NCBI GenBank assembly: GCA_039990395.1
Contig: JBDXFZ010000146.1
Location: 744,001 to 808,000 of the forward strand
Direction of reading: 5' to 3'
Source: CALINF01 sp039990395
GTDB taxonomy: Bacteria; Pseudomonadota; Gammaproteobacteria; Pseudomonadales; Halieaceae
Length of the DNA stretch: 64,000 nt
Shown here: piece by piece, positions 23,957 to 32,166 of the stretch
Numbering within the stretch: the first letter of the stretch is position 1
Layout: each line of letters starts with the position of its first letter
The notes under the pieces: model-generated
What the model saw: only the letters and a program-made list of their open reading frames with translations
What the model was told of the DNA's origin: nothing
The model's database searches: none
Position numbers and translations under genes: made by a program

Positions 23957-26563
23957 TTAGTCCTGCAGCTCTTCACCTACGTTAGCCTGAGCAGCTGCGA
24001 TACGTGCTACTGGCACTCGATATGGGCTGCATGAAACGTAGTCCAGACCCAGCTCATGGCAGAATCGTATGGAGCGGGGATCGCCACCGTGCTCGCCACA
24101 AATACCGTACTTGATGCCTTTCTTGCGTGATCGAGATTCGGTGATTGCCAATTCCATCAGCCTGCCAACCGCACGCTGGTCGAGGGATACAAATGGGTCG
24201 TTCTCTATGAGTTTCTTTTCGAGATACTGCGGGATGAACTTCCCGGCGTCATCGCGCGAGAAGCCATAGGTCATCTGTGTGAGATCGTTGGTACCAAAGC
24301 TCATAAATTCCACGGCAGAGGCGAGACGATCTGCGCCCAAGCACGCACGAGGCGTCTCCATCATCGTGCCAATTTTGTAGGGGAAAGAGATGGACCTTTC
24401 CTTCAGTACCTTGTGTATACCCTTTTCGATTATTTCGCTGACCAGGCGAATCTCACGCACATTCACAACCAAAGGAATCATGATTTCAGGTGCGGGCTTC
24501 AGGCCAAGGTCCACAGCCTCTGCGGCGGCTCCGATGATAGCCTCTACCTGCATCTTGGTGATTTCCGGATAGACTACCGAAAGTCTGCAGCCGCGAAAGC
24601 CCAACATTGGGTTTACCTCGGCCAAGCTTACGGCCGCCTCTCGAATTTCCTCAACTGGCTTGTCGATGCGTTTGGCCAGAGCCAACATGTCTTCTTCTGA
24701 GTGCGGCAAAAACTCATGTAGTGGAGGATCCAGCAGGCGAATGGTGACGGGAAGGCCGTTCATCACCTTGAACAGTTCCAGCATGTCGTCATGCTGGAAT
24801 TTTTGCAGTTGCACCAGATATTTTTTACGTTCTTTCTTGCTGCTGGCCAAAATCATGCCGCGCATTATGTCGATCCGGTCGGCCTCGAAAAACATATGCT
24901 CTGTGCGGCACAGACCGATGCCCTCGGCGCCGAGTTCACGTGCTTTTCGTGCATCCTCTGGTGTCTCTGCATTCGCACGCACCTTGAGGCGACGATGTTT
25001 GTCTGCCCAAGACAATAGAGTCTGAAAGTCATCACTGGAGCTGGCTTCGGTTTTAGGTATGTCGCCCAGCATTACTTCGCCTGCGGTACCATCCAGCGTA
25101 ATCACATCACCGCGGGAGATCACCACACCGTCGGCGGTGGTGGCGGTCCCCGCTGCGTAGTCGATCGACAACCCGTTACACGCGGTAATCGCGCAAACTC
25201 CCATGCCTCTGGCCACCACAGCCGCATGGGAGGTCATGCCACCCAGTTCGGTCAGAATACCCTCAGCGACCTTCATGCCGTGAATGTCCTCGGGCGTCGT
25301 CTCGCGCCGCACCAAAACGACTGAATTGCCTTTCTGGGATTCCACTACTGCTTCGTCCGAAGAAAATACAACCTGTCCAGTAGCGCCACCCGGGCTGGCC
25401 GGTAAGCCTGAAGCCACGATGTCGGTTTTCGCAGTGGGATCAACCATAGGATGCAAAAATGCCTCAACATGTTCTGGGGACACTCGCATCAACGCTTCTT
25501 TCTCGTTGATTAAACCCTCGCTGACCATATCGACCGCGATCTTGATTGAGGCGCGTCCTGTCCGTTTGCCGCTGCGCGTTTGCAGCATGTAGAACTTGCC
25601 TTCCTGAATCGTGAACTCTATGTCCTGCATATCCCGATAGTGCTTCTCCAGCAGCTCCTGAGTGGCGTATAGCTCTTCGTACACGGCGGGTAGTTCAGTA
25701 TTGAGTGCCTCAATCGGTTCTGGGGTTCTAATTCCGGCTACTACGTCTTCACCTGCTGCATTGAAGAGAAACTCGCCAAAGAAAGCTCGCTCGCCGGTAG
25801 ACGGATTGCGGGTGAATGCTACGCCGGAACCCGAGTCGTCGCCAAAATTGCCGAACACCATCGCCTGAACATTGACAGCTGTACCCAGAGATTCGGGGAT
25901 ATTGTTCATCTCTCTATACACATTGGCGCGGGGCGTGTGCCAGGATAAAAACACGGCCTCCACAGCCAGTTTTAGCTGCGCGAAGGGATCCTGTGGGAAC
26001 TCGGTAAGCGTTTTAAAGATGGCAACGACGGCTTGCCAATCCTCTGCGGTCATTTCCACATCCAGCGTTTTGCCATGTTCAGTTTTGTAGCGAGAAATTT
26101 CGTGCTCAAACTTTTCGCCGTCTACTCCCAAAACCACATCGGCAAACATCTGTATGAAACGCCGGTAGGAATCATAGGCAAAACGGGGGTTGTTGGTTTT
26201 GCGTGCTAACCCCTCAGCAATCTCATCGTTCATGCCTAGATTCAAGATTGTGTTCATCATGCCTGGCATGGACACGGGGGCACCGGAGCGCACCGAGAAT
26301 AAGAGAGGGTTCTCAGGGTCACCAAAGCGGGCTCCCATCTTCTTCTCCACGATGTCCAATGCAACGCGATATTCCTGCTCTAATAAGTTAGGCAGTCGAT
26401 TGCCTAGCTCGAAAAATTCTCGGCAGGTGGGTGTGGTTATCACGAATCCGAATGGTACGGGCAGCCCCAGGTTGGTCATTTCACAGAGGTTGGCTCCCTT
26501 GCCACCGAGCAGTTCACGATCGTCTTTGCTGCCTTCCGTAAACAGATAAACACGCTTTGCCAT
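23957..26563 (-). CDS. ppdK: Pyruvate, phosphate dikinase
   Basis: An 868-residue PPDK that interconverts pyruvate, ATP and phosphate with phosphoenolpyruvate, AMP and pyrophosphate. The N-terminal ATP-grasp domain shows LLGGKGANLCEMTNLGLPVP and SGAPVSMPGMMNTILNLG. The phosphohistidine swivel domain has ELGGMTSHAAVVARGMG (catalytic His446). The C-terminal barrel has GIGLCRTEHMFFEADR, GTMMETPRACLGAD, EFMSFGTNDLTQMTYGFSRDD and the closing KYGICGEHGGDP, whose Cys is the general acid. The start is ATG 26563, with GAGGAGAA immediately upstream, a very strong ribosome site; an upstream in-frame extension to 26665 is not needed. The protein is full length. Its presence beside proline catabolism and acnB suggests gluconeogenic growth on amino acids. 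Confidence 0.96.
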   Translation of the reverse strand: MAKRVYLFTEGSKDDRELLGGKGANLCEMTNLGLPVPFGFVITTPTCREFFELGNRLPNLLEQEYRVALDIVEKKMGARFGDPENPLLFSVRSGAPVSMPGMMNTILNLGMNDEIAEGLARKTNNPRFAYDSYRRFIQMFADVVLGVDGEKFEHEISRYKTEHGKTLDVEMTAEDWQAVVAIFKTLTEFPQDPFAQLKLAVEAVFLSWHTPRANVYREMNNIPESLGTAVNVQAMVFGNFGDDSGSGVAFTRNPSTGERAFFGEFLFNAAGEDVVAGIRTPEPIEALNTELPAVYEELYATQELLEKHYRDMQDIEFTIQEGKFYMLQTRSGKRTGRASIKIAVDMVSEGLINEKEALMRVSPEHVEAFLHPMVDPTAKTDIVASGLPASPGGATGQVVFSSDEAVVESQKGNSVVLVRRETTPEDIHGMKVAEGILTELGGMTSHAAVVARGMGVCAITACNGLSIDYAAGTATTADGVVISRGDVITLDGTAGEVMLGDIPKTEASSSDDFQTLLSWADKHRRLKVRANAETPEDARKARELGAEGIGLCRTEHMFFEADRIDIMRGMILASSKKERKKYLVQLQKFQHDDMLELFKVMNGLPVTIRLLDPPLHEFLPHSEEDMLALAKRIDKPVEEIREAAVSLAEVNPMLGFRGCRLSVVYPEITKMQVEAIIGAAAEAVDLGLKPAPEIMIPLVVNVREIRLVSEIIEKGIHKVLKERSISFPYKIGTMMETPRACLGADRLASAVEFMSFGTNDLTQMTYGFSRDDAGKFIPQYLEKKLIENDPFVSLDQRAVGRLMELAITESRSRKKGIKYGICGEHGGDPRSIRFCHELGLDYVSCSPYRVPVARIAAAQANVGEELQD

Positions 26564-26609
26564 GAGTTCTCCTCGATTGATGAGCCGTCTGGGTTTTGGA
26601 CTGCGCGCG

Positions 26610-26615
26610 AGTATA
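26610..26615 (-). promoter_or_regulatory. -10 element of the ppdK promoter
   Basis: TATACT on the minus strand, 47 bases before the ppdK ATG, giving a leader of about 40 bases. No good -35 is seen at the normal distance, so an activator may be needed. Confidence 0.4.
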
Positions 26616-26835
26616 CCGAGTGTGGAGAAGTCGCGGGCGAGAATTTCCGGCAAAAATACTATCACGCCATGCGCTCTTATTGGGAGCGCAGTCAGATTTC
26701 TCTCGCGCGCTAAGACTTCCTTCTCTTATTTTGGGGCAAGAGAGTTTATGCCCCCGGGCGCTTATCGTTTGCTTTGCTGCACACATCTCGACCCGGTTTG
26801 TATCGCATGCTTGAGCTGATTTTTTGTCATGGGAG

Positions 26836-26854
26836 TTGTGATCATTGATCACAA
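26836..26854. promoter_or_regulatory. Perfect 19-base palindrome (operator candidate)
   Basis: TTGTGATCATTGATCACAA is a perfect dyad with nine-base arms around one central T. The outer TGTGA and TCACA halves resemble a CRP/Vfr site but are seven bases apart, not six. The inner TTGATCA also recalls FNR or GntR/FadR-type sites. It is centred about 38-42 bases upstream of the predicted start of the lipoprotein transcript, where a class II activator would sit, and it is also in the ppdK divergent region. Confidence 0.6.
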
Positions 26855-26870
26855 TTGCCGGTCGGTGAGG

Positions 26871-26876
26871 TACACT
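26871..26876 (+). promoter_or_regulatory. -10 element of a probably leaderless lipoprotein transcript
   Basis: TACACT ends 10 bases before the ATG at 26887. Transcription would start at or within a few bases of the ATG, and no Shine-Dalgarno sequence lies at the usual distance, so the message may be leaderless. Confidence 0.4.
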
Positions 26877-26886
26877 ACGCGCCGTT

Positions 26887-27573
26887 ATGCGATTTCCCTT
26901 TTTACAATTTGTGCTGGGTGCTCTTATCACCTGTCTCTTGGTGGCTTGCGCCAGTGAACGCCGCCCCCTGGAGGCCTCCAATGCCGCGCAGGTGGATTAC
27001 AGTGGCGACTGGGAGCTCAATTATGGTCAGAGTGACAACATTCAGGCGCGCCTGAACACGCTCGTTCGCGAACTGCAGCGACAGGCTCAGCAGCGTGCCC
27101 AGCGTGGTGGCAACCAGGGTGCGGTATCAATCGGCGGCGGCAGTAATAGCGGGGCGTCGATTATAGGTCTCGCGCAAATGGCAGACATGATCACGCAAGC
27201 ACAGCTGCTGGAGATTGCCCAGACGCCAAACACCGTGAAGATCAAGCGTGAGGGTAACTTCACGCTTAGCTGTGAATTTTTTGGTGGTGATTCACCCTCA
27301 GTAGAAGGGCCACTTGGCACAGAGATCTGTGGCTGGGACAGTCATCAGCTGGTTTATCGACTGTACCTGCCGGAAGGGTTGAGTATTCAGCACCGATTTA
27401 GCCTGGGCCCGGATGGCGAGCGCCTCAATGTGGCAACAACCGTTGTCTCAGATCAGGTCTCATCACCTTTTGTGCTCAACCGGGTCTACAACCGCTATGT
27501 CCCTGGGGAGTCCGGGTTTCGCTGTGAGCAAACATTGACCAGAGGCAAGGTATGCACCACGGAATCCCGCTGA
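26887..27573 (+). CDS. Uncharacterised outer-membrane lipoprotein, 228 residues
   Basis: I do not recognise the family. The N-terminus is a lipoprotein signal (FVLGALITCLLVAC, lipid Cys21, Ala at +2, so outer membrane). The mature part has VDYSGDWELNYGQSDNIQ, resembling the opening of small beta-rich domains. Then come a Gln/Arg-rich helix (LVRELQRQAQQRAQRGGNQG), a glycine-serine linker, a helix (LAQMADMITQAQLLEIAQ) and a beta-rich end with four cysteines in pairs (LSCEF, EICGW, FRCEQ, KVCTT), which could form disulphides. The ATG has no ribosome site, but the signal peptide fixes this start. It overlaps the next lipoprotein gene by 22 bases, so the two are read together and may form a pair in the envelope. 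Confidence 0.8.
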   Translation: MRFPFLQFVLGALITCLLVACASERRPLEASNAAQVDYSGDWELNYGQSDNIQARLNTLVRELQRQAQQRAQRGGNQGAVSIGGGSNSGASIIGLAQMADMITQAQLLEIAQTPNTVKIKREGNFTLSCEFFGGDSPSVEGPLGTEICGWDSHQLVYRLYLPEGLSIQHRFSLGPDGERLNVATTVVSDQVSSPFVLNRVYNRYVPGESGFRCEQTLTRGKVCTTESR

Positions 27574-28709
27574 TACAAAGGCTTCTGATTACGCTGGGTG
27601 CAGCACTCTTGGTTGCTTGTTCAAGTAGCCCGAAAAAAGTCGCGGTTGAGTCTACGTTGCCCGAGCAAGCAGTGGCATGGCCAGCTCCTGTACGTAGCGT
27701 GCCTTTGCTGGTTACCAATAGTCCGCCACAGCCTTTGCTGGATGTAGGTGTTGCGATATTTGATGCGGGTGTGCCCGCAGATGAATCAACTCACAGCAAA
27801 CTCGGTATCTTCCCGAAAATTCGCGCTGCTGAAGCCAAGTATATTCCTGTGTTCCTGCGCCAGGTGTTAGTGGAGTCTGGCGCGTGGGGCGCTGTGCGTG
27901 TATTGCCAGAACCCGGTAGCGCCTCCAATCTACAAATCACAGGAACGATTGTTCACAGCGATGGCTTGCGGTTGGTGTTGGATATTGAGGCGATCGATGC
28001 CTCTGGTAGAACTTGGTTGTCTAAAACGTATCACGATGAGGCAGCTGCGTCGGATTACCCGGTAGGGCAGGACGGTGATCCCTACCTGGATCTCTATCAC
28101 GCTATTGCCAATGATCTGGTGAAGGTCCGCGTGGCAATTGACGAGAGGGTTCTTGTCACCTTACCTGCGGTGACAGAGATGCGCTACGCGGCCACGTTAT
28201 CGCCGGACGCCTTTGCCGGATATCTGCAAACTGCACCGGATGGCACGCTGACGGCAGCGCGTCTGCCCGCCTCAAATGACCCTATGCTGATGAGGGTTAA
28301 GCGAATTCAAAATCAGGAGTACCTGTTCATAGATACTGTTGATGAACAATACCTCAACCTATACGAGGCTATGGGGCCAACCTACGATTTGTGGCGACAG
28401 TATGGGCGCGAACAAGCCATATATAAGCAAGAGTATCAGCAGCGTGTTGCTGGTCGCGATAAGTATGGGCGCCGCGGCACCTTTATCCAGATGGAGCAGA
28501 CTTACAACGCGTTCAAACTGACCAAAATCCAAGAGCAGGATCTCGATGAGCTGGCCAGCGGCTTTAGCAACGAGGTCGCGCCTACGATTATGGAGTCCAG
28601 CGGTAAGGTGTTTAGGTTAAGCGGGACGCTGGATACCCAGTACACCGAGTGGCAATCCATTCTCAAGCAGATATTCGCACTGGAGACTGGACTGCCTCCC
28701 ACCGAATAG
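27552..28709 (+). CDS. Uncharacterised lipoprotein, 385 residues
   Basis: I do not recognise a named family. The signal peptide is LLITLGAALLVAC with lipid cysteine 23 followed by SSSP, an outer-membrane type. The mature protein starts with a Pro-rich linker, then LLDVGVAIFDAGVP, LQITGTIVHSDGLRLVLDIEAIDASGRTWLSK-like beta strands (about residues 125-160; this resembles the GNA1162/curli-type lipoproteins that bind polymers), and an Arg/Tyr-rich second half containing EAMGPTYDLWRQYGREQ and KYGRRGTFIQMEQTYNAFK. The start lies inside the upstream lipoprotein gene (22-base overlap in another frame), so translation is probably coupled. The pairing and co-location with an HTH gene suggest a small envelope operon; its function is open. 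Confidence 0.8.
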   Translation: MHHGIPLIQRLLITLGAALLVACSSSPKKVAVESTLPEQAVAWPAPVRSVPLLVTNSPPQPLLDVGVAIFDAGVPADESTHSKLGIFPKIRAAEAKYIPVFLRQVLVESGAWGAVRVLPEPGSASNLQITGTIVHSDGLRLVLDIEAIDASGRTWLSKTYHDEAAASDYPVGQDGDPYLDLYHAIANDLVKVRVAIDERVLVTLPAVTEMRYAATLSPDAFAGYLQTAPDGTLTAARLPASNDPMLMRVKRIQNQEYLFIDTVDEQYLNLYEAMGPTYDLWRQYGREQAIYKQEYQQRVAGRDKYGRRGTFIQMEQTYNAFKLTKIQEQDLDELASGFSNEVAPTIMESSGKVFRLSGTLDTQYTEWQSILKQIFALETGLPPTE

Positions 28710-28767
28710 CGCTTATCAAAGATAACAAAGTTGCCGGTCTGTGCACGGATTGGGCTATGCTAGAGTC

Positions 28768-29499
28768 ATGGCGAAATCAACTGACAATACTCCTGAAGAC
28801 AGTAGCTCCGAGTCGCTGCTTGAATCCCTCGTCAAATTGAGCGGGCAGGTTGCGGGCGGAACTCTGGAGCTGGCACGTAACACGGCCACTATGACTGCGA
28901 TGTTTGGGGAGACCTGGCTGCGCAATTCACTCGTTAGCGCTATGGAGCCCGAGCGGCTTGAGGCGATGGCCGAGGCGGGGCATTTTCTGCGCGATGCGAG
29001 AGAAACTGCGGGCATGTCGCTGAAGGACCTCGCCGACTCATTGGGTCTTGCTGATAAGTCTGTACTGGAAAACGTAGAGAGTGGTGAGTCGATCCTGCCA
29101 TTGGAGGTAATGCTGCGCGCAGCCTCGCTGCTGGCCAGACACGACCCCATTCCCTTTCTGCTCAAGTTTATGCGCACGTACAACCCACAGCTGGAGAAGA
29201 CACTAGAGCAGTGGGGTGTGATGGCGCTACCGAAGCAGTATGAGCGAGAGCGTCGCTTCGCTAATCTTTACCGCCAACACGATTACCTGCGAAGCCTGTC
29301 TGATGAAGAGCACGACCGCTTTATTGACTACATGCGCAGCTCCACCAACCTGGTTGTTGAGGTGATGGAAAAGGAAAAGCAAGCGAATACTCCCAAGCGC
29401 GCCGCGAAGTCTTCGAGCGTCGTTAAGAAAGCCAAGCGTAAACCAGCTGTTAAGCGTACGCCACGGCGTAAGACCCCATCTGGGGCGACCAAGAAATAG
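28768..29499 (+). CDS. HTH (XRE-like) protein with lysine-rich C-terminal tail
   Basis: A 243-residue protein. A helical N-terminal region (about residues 15-60) is followed by a XRE-type helix-turn-helix (about 73-130) containing LRDARETAGMSLKDLADSL and LENVESGESILP. A helical middle region follows (PFLLKFMRTYNPQLEKTLEQ, RRFANLYRQHDYLRSL), and then a very basic tail (about 205-243) made of Lys, Arg, Ala, Pro and Thr, with KKAKRKPAVKRTPRRKTP. The tail resembles histone H1-like or AlgP-type DNA-compacting sequences. The start at 28768 is chosen over a GTG at 28741; TATGCT (28756-28761) just upstream looks like a -10, so this message too may be leaderless. It could be a nucleoid-associated regulator. 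The DNA-binding call is solid; targets are unknown. Confidence 0.82.
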   Translation: MAKSTDNTPEDSSSESLLESLVKLSGQVAGGTLELARNTATMTAMFGETWLRNSLVSAMEPERLEAMAEAGHFLRDARETAGMSLKDLADSLGLADKSVLENVESGESILPLEVMLRAASLLARHDPIPFLLKFMRTYNPQLEKTLEQWGVMALPKQYERERRFANLYRQHDYLRSLSDEEHDRFIDYMRSSTNLVVEVMEKEKQANTPKRAAKSSSVVKKAKRKPAVKRTPRRKTPSGATKK

Positions 29500-29585
29500 G
29501 TCGATATTGCTTTAATAAAGAGTGACATCCTATTGATTATAAACAAATTATTTAATCGCCTGCTTTGCCATGGCGGGCGGAAAGT

Positions 29586-31817
29586 ATGAGCGATGTACAG
29601 GCAAGCCAGTGGTACGCAGCGTGCCCAAGGGGTATCGAGGGCCTGCTCTTTGCCGAGCTAGATACCCTCGGGGCGACAGCTGTGCGAGAGACCGTGGGGG
29701 GGGTGTATTTTGACGGTCCGCTGGCCATCGCCTATCGAGCGTGCCTGTGGTCACGGCTGGCGAATCGCGTGATATTGCCGCTCGCGAGTTTTGACGTATC
29801 GGATGCCGCCAGCCTCTATCAGGGTGTTTATAGTATCAACTGGGGCGAGGTATTCTCTGCGAAAGAGACGCTGGCAGTAGATTTCTCCGGTGAGAACAAA
29901 GAGATTCGTAATACCCAGTTTGGCGCACAGAAAAGCAAAGACGCGATCGTAGATTGGTTTCAGGCTCATGTCGGTGAGAGGCCCTCCGTTGCTCGCAAAG
30001 ACCCGGACATTCGCCTGAATATCAGACTATCCAAAGGTAAAACCCATGTAGGCCTAGATTTCTCAGGGGGGTCTCTGCATCGCAGAAACTACAGGCTTCA
30101 GGCGGGCGAGGCGCCGTTGAAGGAAAACCTGGCCGCTGCGCTGTTGTTGCGCGCCGATTGGCCCGGCATGGCAGCGCGTGGCGGCGCATTACTCGACCCG
30201 ATGTGTGGTGCGGCAACGTTGTTGCTGGAGGCCGCGATGATGGCTGCAGACATAGCGCCGGGGCTGCAGCGAGAGCAGTTTGGTTTCGAGCGCTGGCGTG
30301 GGCACAACCCGCAGCAATGGCACGCACTATTGGCAGATGCGCGCACTCGTGCAGCGCAGGGAAGGGCGCGTCAGTTACCTGAAATGCGTGGCTACGATGC
30401 CAACCCGGAAGTCATTCGTCGAGCGCAGGAGAATATAGCGAAGGCCGGGCTGGGTAAATCTGTGCGTGTGAGCGTAAAGCCGCTGGCCGAGCTCACGCGT
30501 CCAACGCATATGTCGATGCCTACGGGGCTGATCATTTGTAACCCGCCTTATGGAGAGCGCTTGGGTGAGAAACGCAGTTTGGTGTATCTCTATCAGCAAC
30601 TTGGCGAGCTTATGTCGCGAGAATTTAGTGGCTGGCATGCCGCGATCTTCACCTCCGAGAAAGAATTGGGCAGGGCGATTGGCTTGCGCAGCCACAAACA
30701 ATACTCGCTCTATAACGGCACACTACCTGCAACGCTGTATCTTTTTGAGCTCAATAATAATGTGTTCAAGGCGCGATATGCAGCGCCAGATGTGGGTGCC
30801 GTTGGCAAGGGCCAGTCGCCCGACTTAGCCGCTAATCCTGACGCTTCTCTACTGGACCCCAAAGAGTTGTCACCAGGCGCGCAGATGTTCGCCAACCGAT
30901 TGCGCAAAAACCGCCGTCGACTGGCGTCCTGGGTCAAGCGCGAAGCGATACAGTGCTACCGTCTTTATGACGCAGATATGCCCGAATATGCCGTTGCTGT
31001 TGATCTCTACGGTGATCAGGTACACGTCGCCGAGTATCAAGCCCCACGAGATGTGCCGGAGGAGTCAGCAGCACGACGATTGCAGGAAGTCATGCAGGCT
31101 ATCCCTGTCGCATTGGATGTTGCCCCTGCAGCAATTGTGCTCAAACAGCGTAAGCGCCAGCGCGGCAATGCTCAGTACGAACGTCAGGGTGAGCATGGTG
31201 AGTTGATGTCTGTAAGCGAAGGCGCTGCCAGGCTGTTGGTGAACCTACGCGACTACTTAGATACAGGCTTGTTTTTAGATCACCGTCCATTGCGTCTGCG
31301 TCTGGCTGCCGAGGCGCGTGACAAAGACTTTCTCAATCTCTTTTGCTATACCGGCAGTGCCACCATCCACGCTGCGCTCGCGGGTGCACGCTCAACTACC
31401 AGTGTTGACCTTTCCAATACCTACCTGGGCTGGCTGCGAAAGAACTTAGCCCATAATGGTCTGGATGAGAGCAAAAACGAGGTGGTAAAGGCAGACTGCC
31501 TGCAGTGGCTGACGTCGAGTGACAGGCAGTTCGACCTGATCATGCTTGACCCACCGTCGTTCTCCAACAGCGCAGCTATGAGCGATAGCTTTGATGTGCA
31601 GCGCGACCATGAGAGTCTGGTGACTGGCGCGATGTTGCGACTACGTCCAGACGGTATGCTGTACTTCTCCACTAACAAGCGGGGCTTCAAGTTGGCCAAT
31701 ACGGTGCAGTCAAAATATCACTGTAAGGACATTACCTCCGCAACGTTAGATCCTGATTTTCAGCGCAATCAAAAAATACATACTTGCTGGCAGATCAGTG
31801 CGTTGGATAGCCAGTAG
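29586..31817 (+). CDS. rlmKL: Bifunctional 23S rRNA methyltransferase RlmKL
   Basis: A 743-residue fusion of two methyltransferases. The N-terminal half (THUMP domain plus RlmL, about 1-400) carries YAACPRGIEGLLFAELD, LLDPMCGAATLLLEAAMMA (SAM site) and the catalytic NPPYGERLGE; it makes m2G2445. The C-terminal half (RlmK, about 430-743) carries FLNLFCYTGSATIHAAL (SAM site) and MLDPPSFSNSAAM; it makes m7G2069. The length agrees with the E. coli protein (702) plus small insertions. The ATG at 29586 is preferred over an in-frame start seven codons earlier, as GGCGG precedes it. It follows the HTH gene after an AT-rich gap and is followed by a long gene-free stretch. It acts on the 50S precursor. 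Confidence 0.95.
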   Translation: MSDVQASQWYAACPRGIEGLLFAELDTLGATAVRETVGGVYFDGPLAIAYRACLWSRLANRVILPLASFDVSDAASLYQGVYSINWGEVFSAKETLAVDFSGENKEIRNTQFGAQKSKDAIVDWFQAHVGERPSVARKDPDIRLNIRLSKGKTHVGLDFSGGSLHRRNYRLQAGEAPLKENLAAALLLRADWPGMAARGGALLDPMCGAATLLLEAAMMAADIAPGLQREQFGFERWRGHNPQQWHALLADARTRAAQGRARQLPEMRGYDANPEVIRRAQENIAKAGLGKSVRVSVKPLAELTRPTHMSMPTGLIICNPPYGERLGEKRSLVYLYQQLGELMSREFSGWHAAIFTSEKELGRAIGLRSHKQYSLYNGTLPATLYLFELNNNVFKARYAAPDVGAVGKGQSPDLAANPDASLLDPKELSPGAQMFANRLRKNRRRLASWVKREAIQCYRLYDADMPEYAVAVDLYGDQVHVAEYQAPRDVPEESAARRLQEVMQAIPVALDVAPAAIVLKQRKRQRGNAQYERQGEHGELMSVSEGAARLLVNLRDYLDTGLFLDHRPLRLRLAAEARDKDFLNLFCYTGSATIHAALAGARSTTSVDLSNTYLGWLRKNLAHNGLDESKNEVVKADCLQWLTSSDRQFDLIMLDPPSFSNSAAMSDSFDVQRDHESLVTGAMLRLRPDGMLYFSTNKRGFKLANTVQSKYHCKDITSATLDPDFQRNQKIHTCWQISALDSQ

Positions 31818-32166
31818 TTGGTGTTTGGAATCACCTGCGATACATGGAATAGGCCTGCATTGCATTAGGAAACCAGAGAGAATATGTCTACTGTAAGGTT
31901 AGCGACCGCAAACCTGGTCGGCCTAACTCTATCCACACACGCACACGAGGCGCTGTAATAGCAGCGTTTCGTCAATCCGACGTCAACAATATGCTATAAA
32001 AAACTCGTAAGTACTTGATTTTTATTTGTTAAACGTATGTTAGAAACCACATTAAGAGTGTGAGTGCGACGCTTGGCAGCGGAGAGGGCTGTTAGAGGTG
32101 GATCGGTTATGCCCAGAGTTATCCACAGTCTGGCCTGTGGATAACTCGTGAGTAACTGCGCTGAAA
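31818..32166. other. Gene-free region with AT-rich segment and DnaA boxes
   Basis: 349 bases between the convergent rlmKL and oxidoreductase genes. No credible gene is present. It contains a one-mismatch DnaA box, CTATCCACA (31929-31937), an AT-rich stretch (31988-32055), and two perfect boxes in inverted orientation at 32119-32144. Only one GATC is seen near the boxes. This is origin-like in layout, but the neighbours are not those of a gammaproteobacterial oriC. Confidence 0.5.
32116..32147. repeat. Perfect 13-bp inverted repeat made of two DnaA boxes
   Basis: GAGTTATCCACAG, loop TCTGGC, CTGTGGATAACTC. Each arm contains the consensus DnaA box TTATCCACA (32119-32127 and, inverted, 32136-32144). 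It starts 19 bases after the oxidoreductase stop codon. No T-tract follows on either strand, so it is a poor intrinsic terminator, though the hairpin could still protect a 3' end. Confidence 0.65.

Larger units (their letters stand above)
26564..26886. other. Divergent intergenic region between ppdK and the lipoprotein operon
   Basis: 323 bases without a convincing gene. The ppdK side holds its ribosome site and a TATACT -10-like element on the minus strand (26615-26610). In the middle, TGCGCTC (26670-26676) pairs with GAGCGCA (26684-26690), a seven-base-pair hairpin with no T-run next to it. The right end holds a perfect 19-base palindrome and a second -10-like element, listed separately. 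Short open frames here have no ribosome sites and resemble nothing. Confidence 0.5.

Noticed and set aside
26670..26690. Small RNA terminator in the ppdK upstream region
   Set aside because: The seven-base-pair hairpin has no adjacent T-run on either strand and no promoter can be paired with it.
26836..26854. Canonical CRP/Vfr binding site
   Set aside because: The TGTGA and TCACA halves are seven bases apart instead of six, so the dyad does not fit the CRP geometry; kept as an unassigned operator.
31929..32147. Chromosomal replication origin (oriC)
   Set aside because: DnaA boxes and an AT-rich tract are present, but dnaA, rpmH, mnmG and other usual neighbours are absent and GATC sites are few. 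Kept only as a DnaA-binding candidate.
32116..32147. Intrinsic terminator
   Set aside because: The hairpin is perfect but no T-tract follows on either strand, and its arms are exact DnaA boxes.
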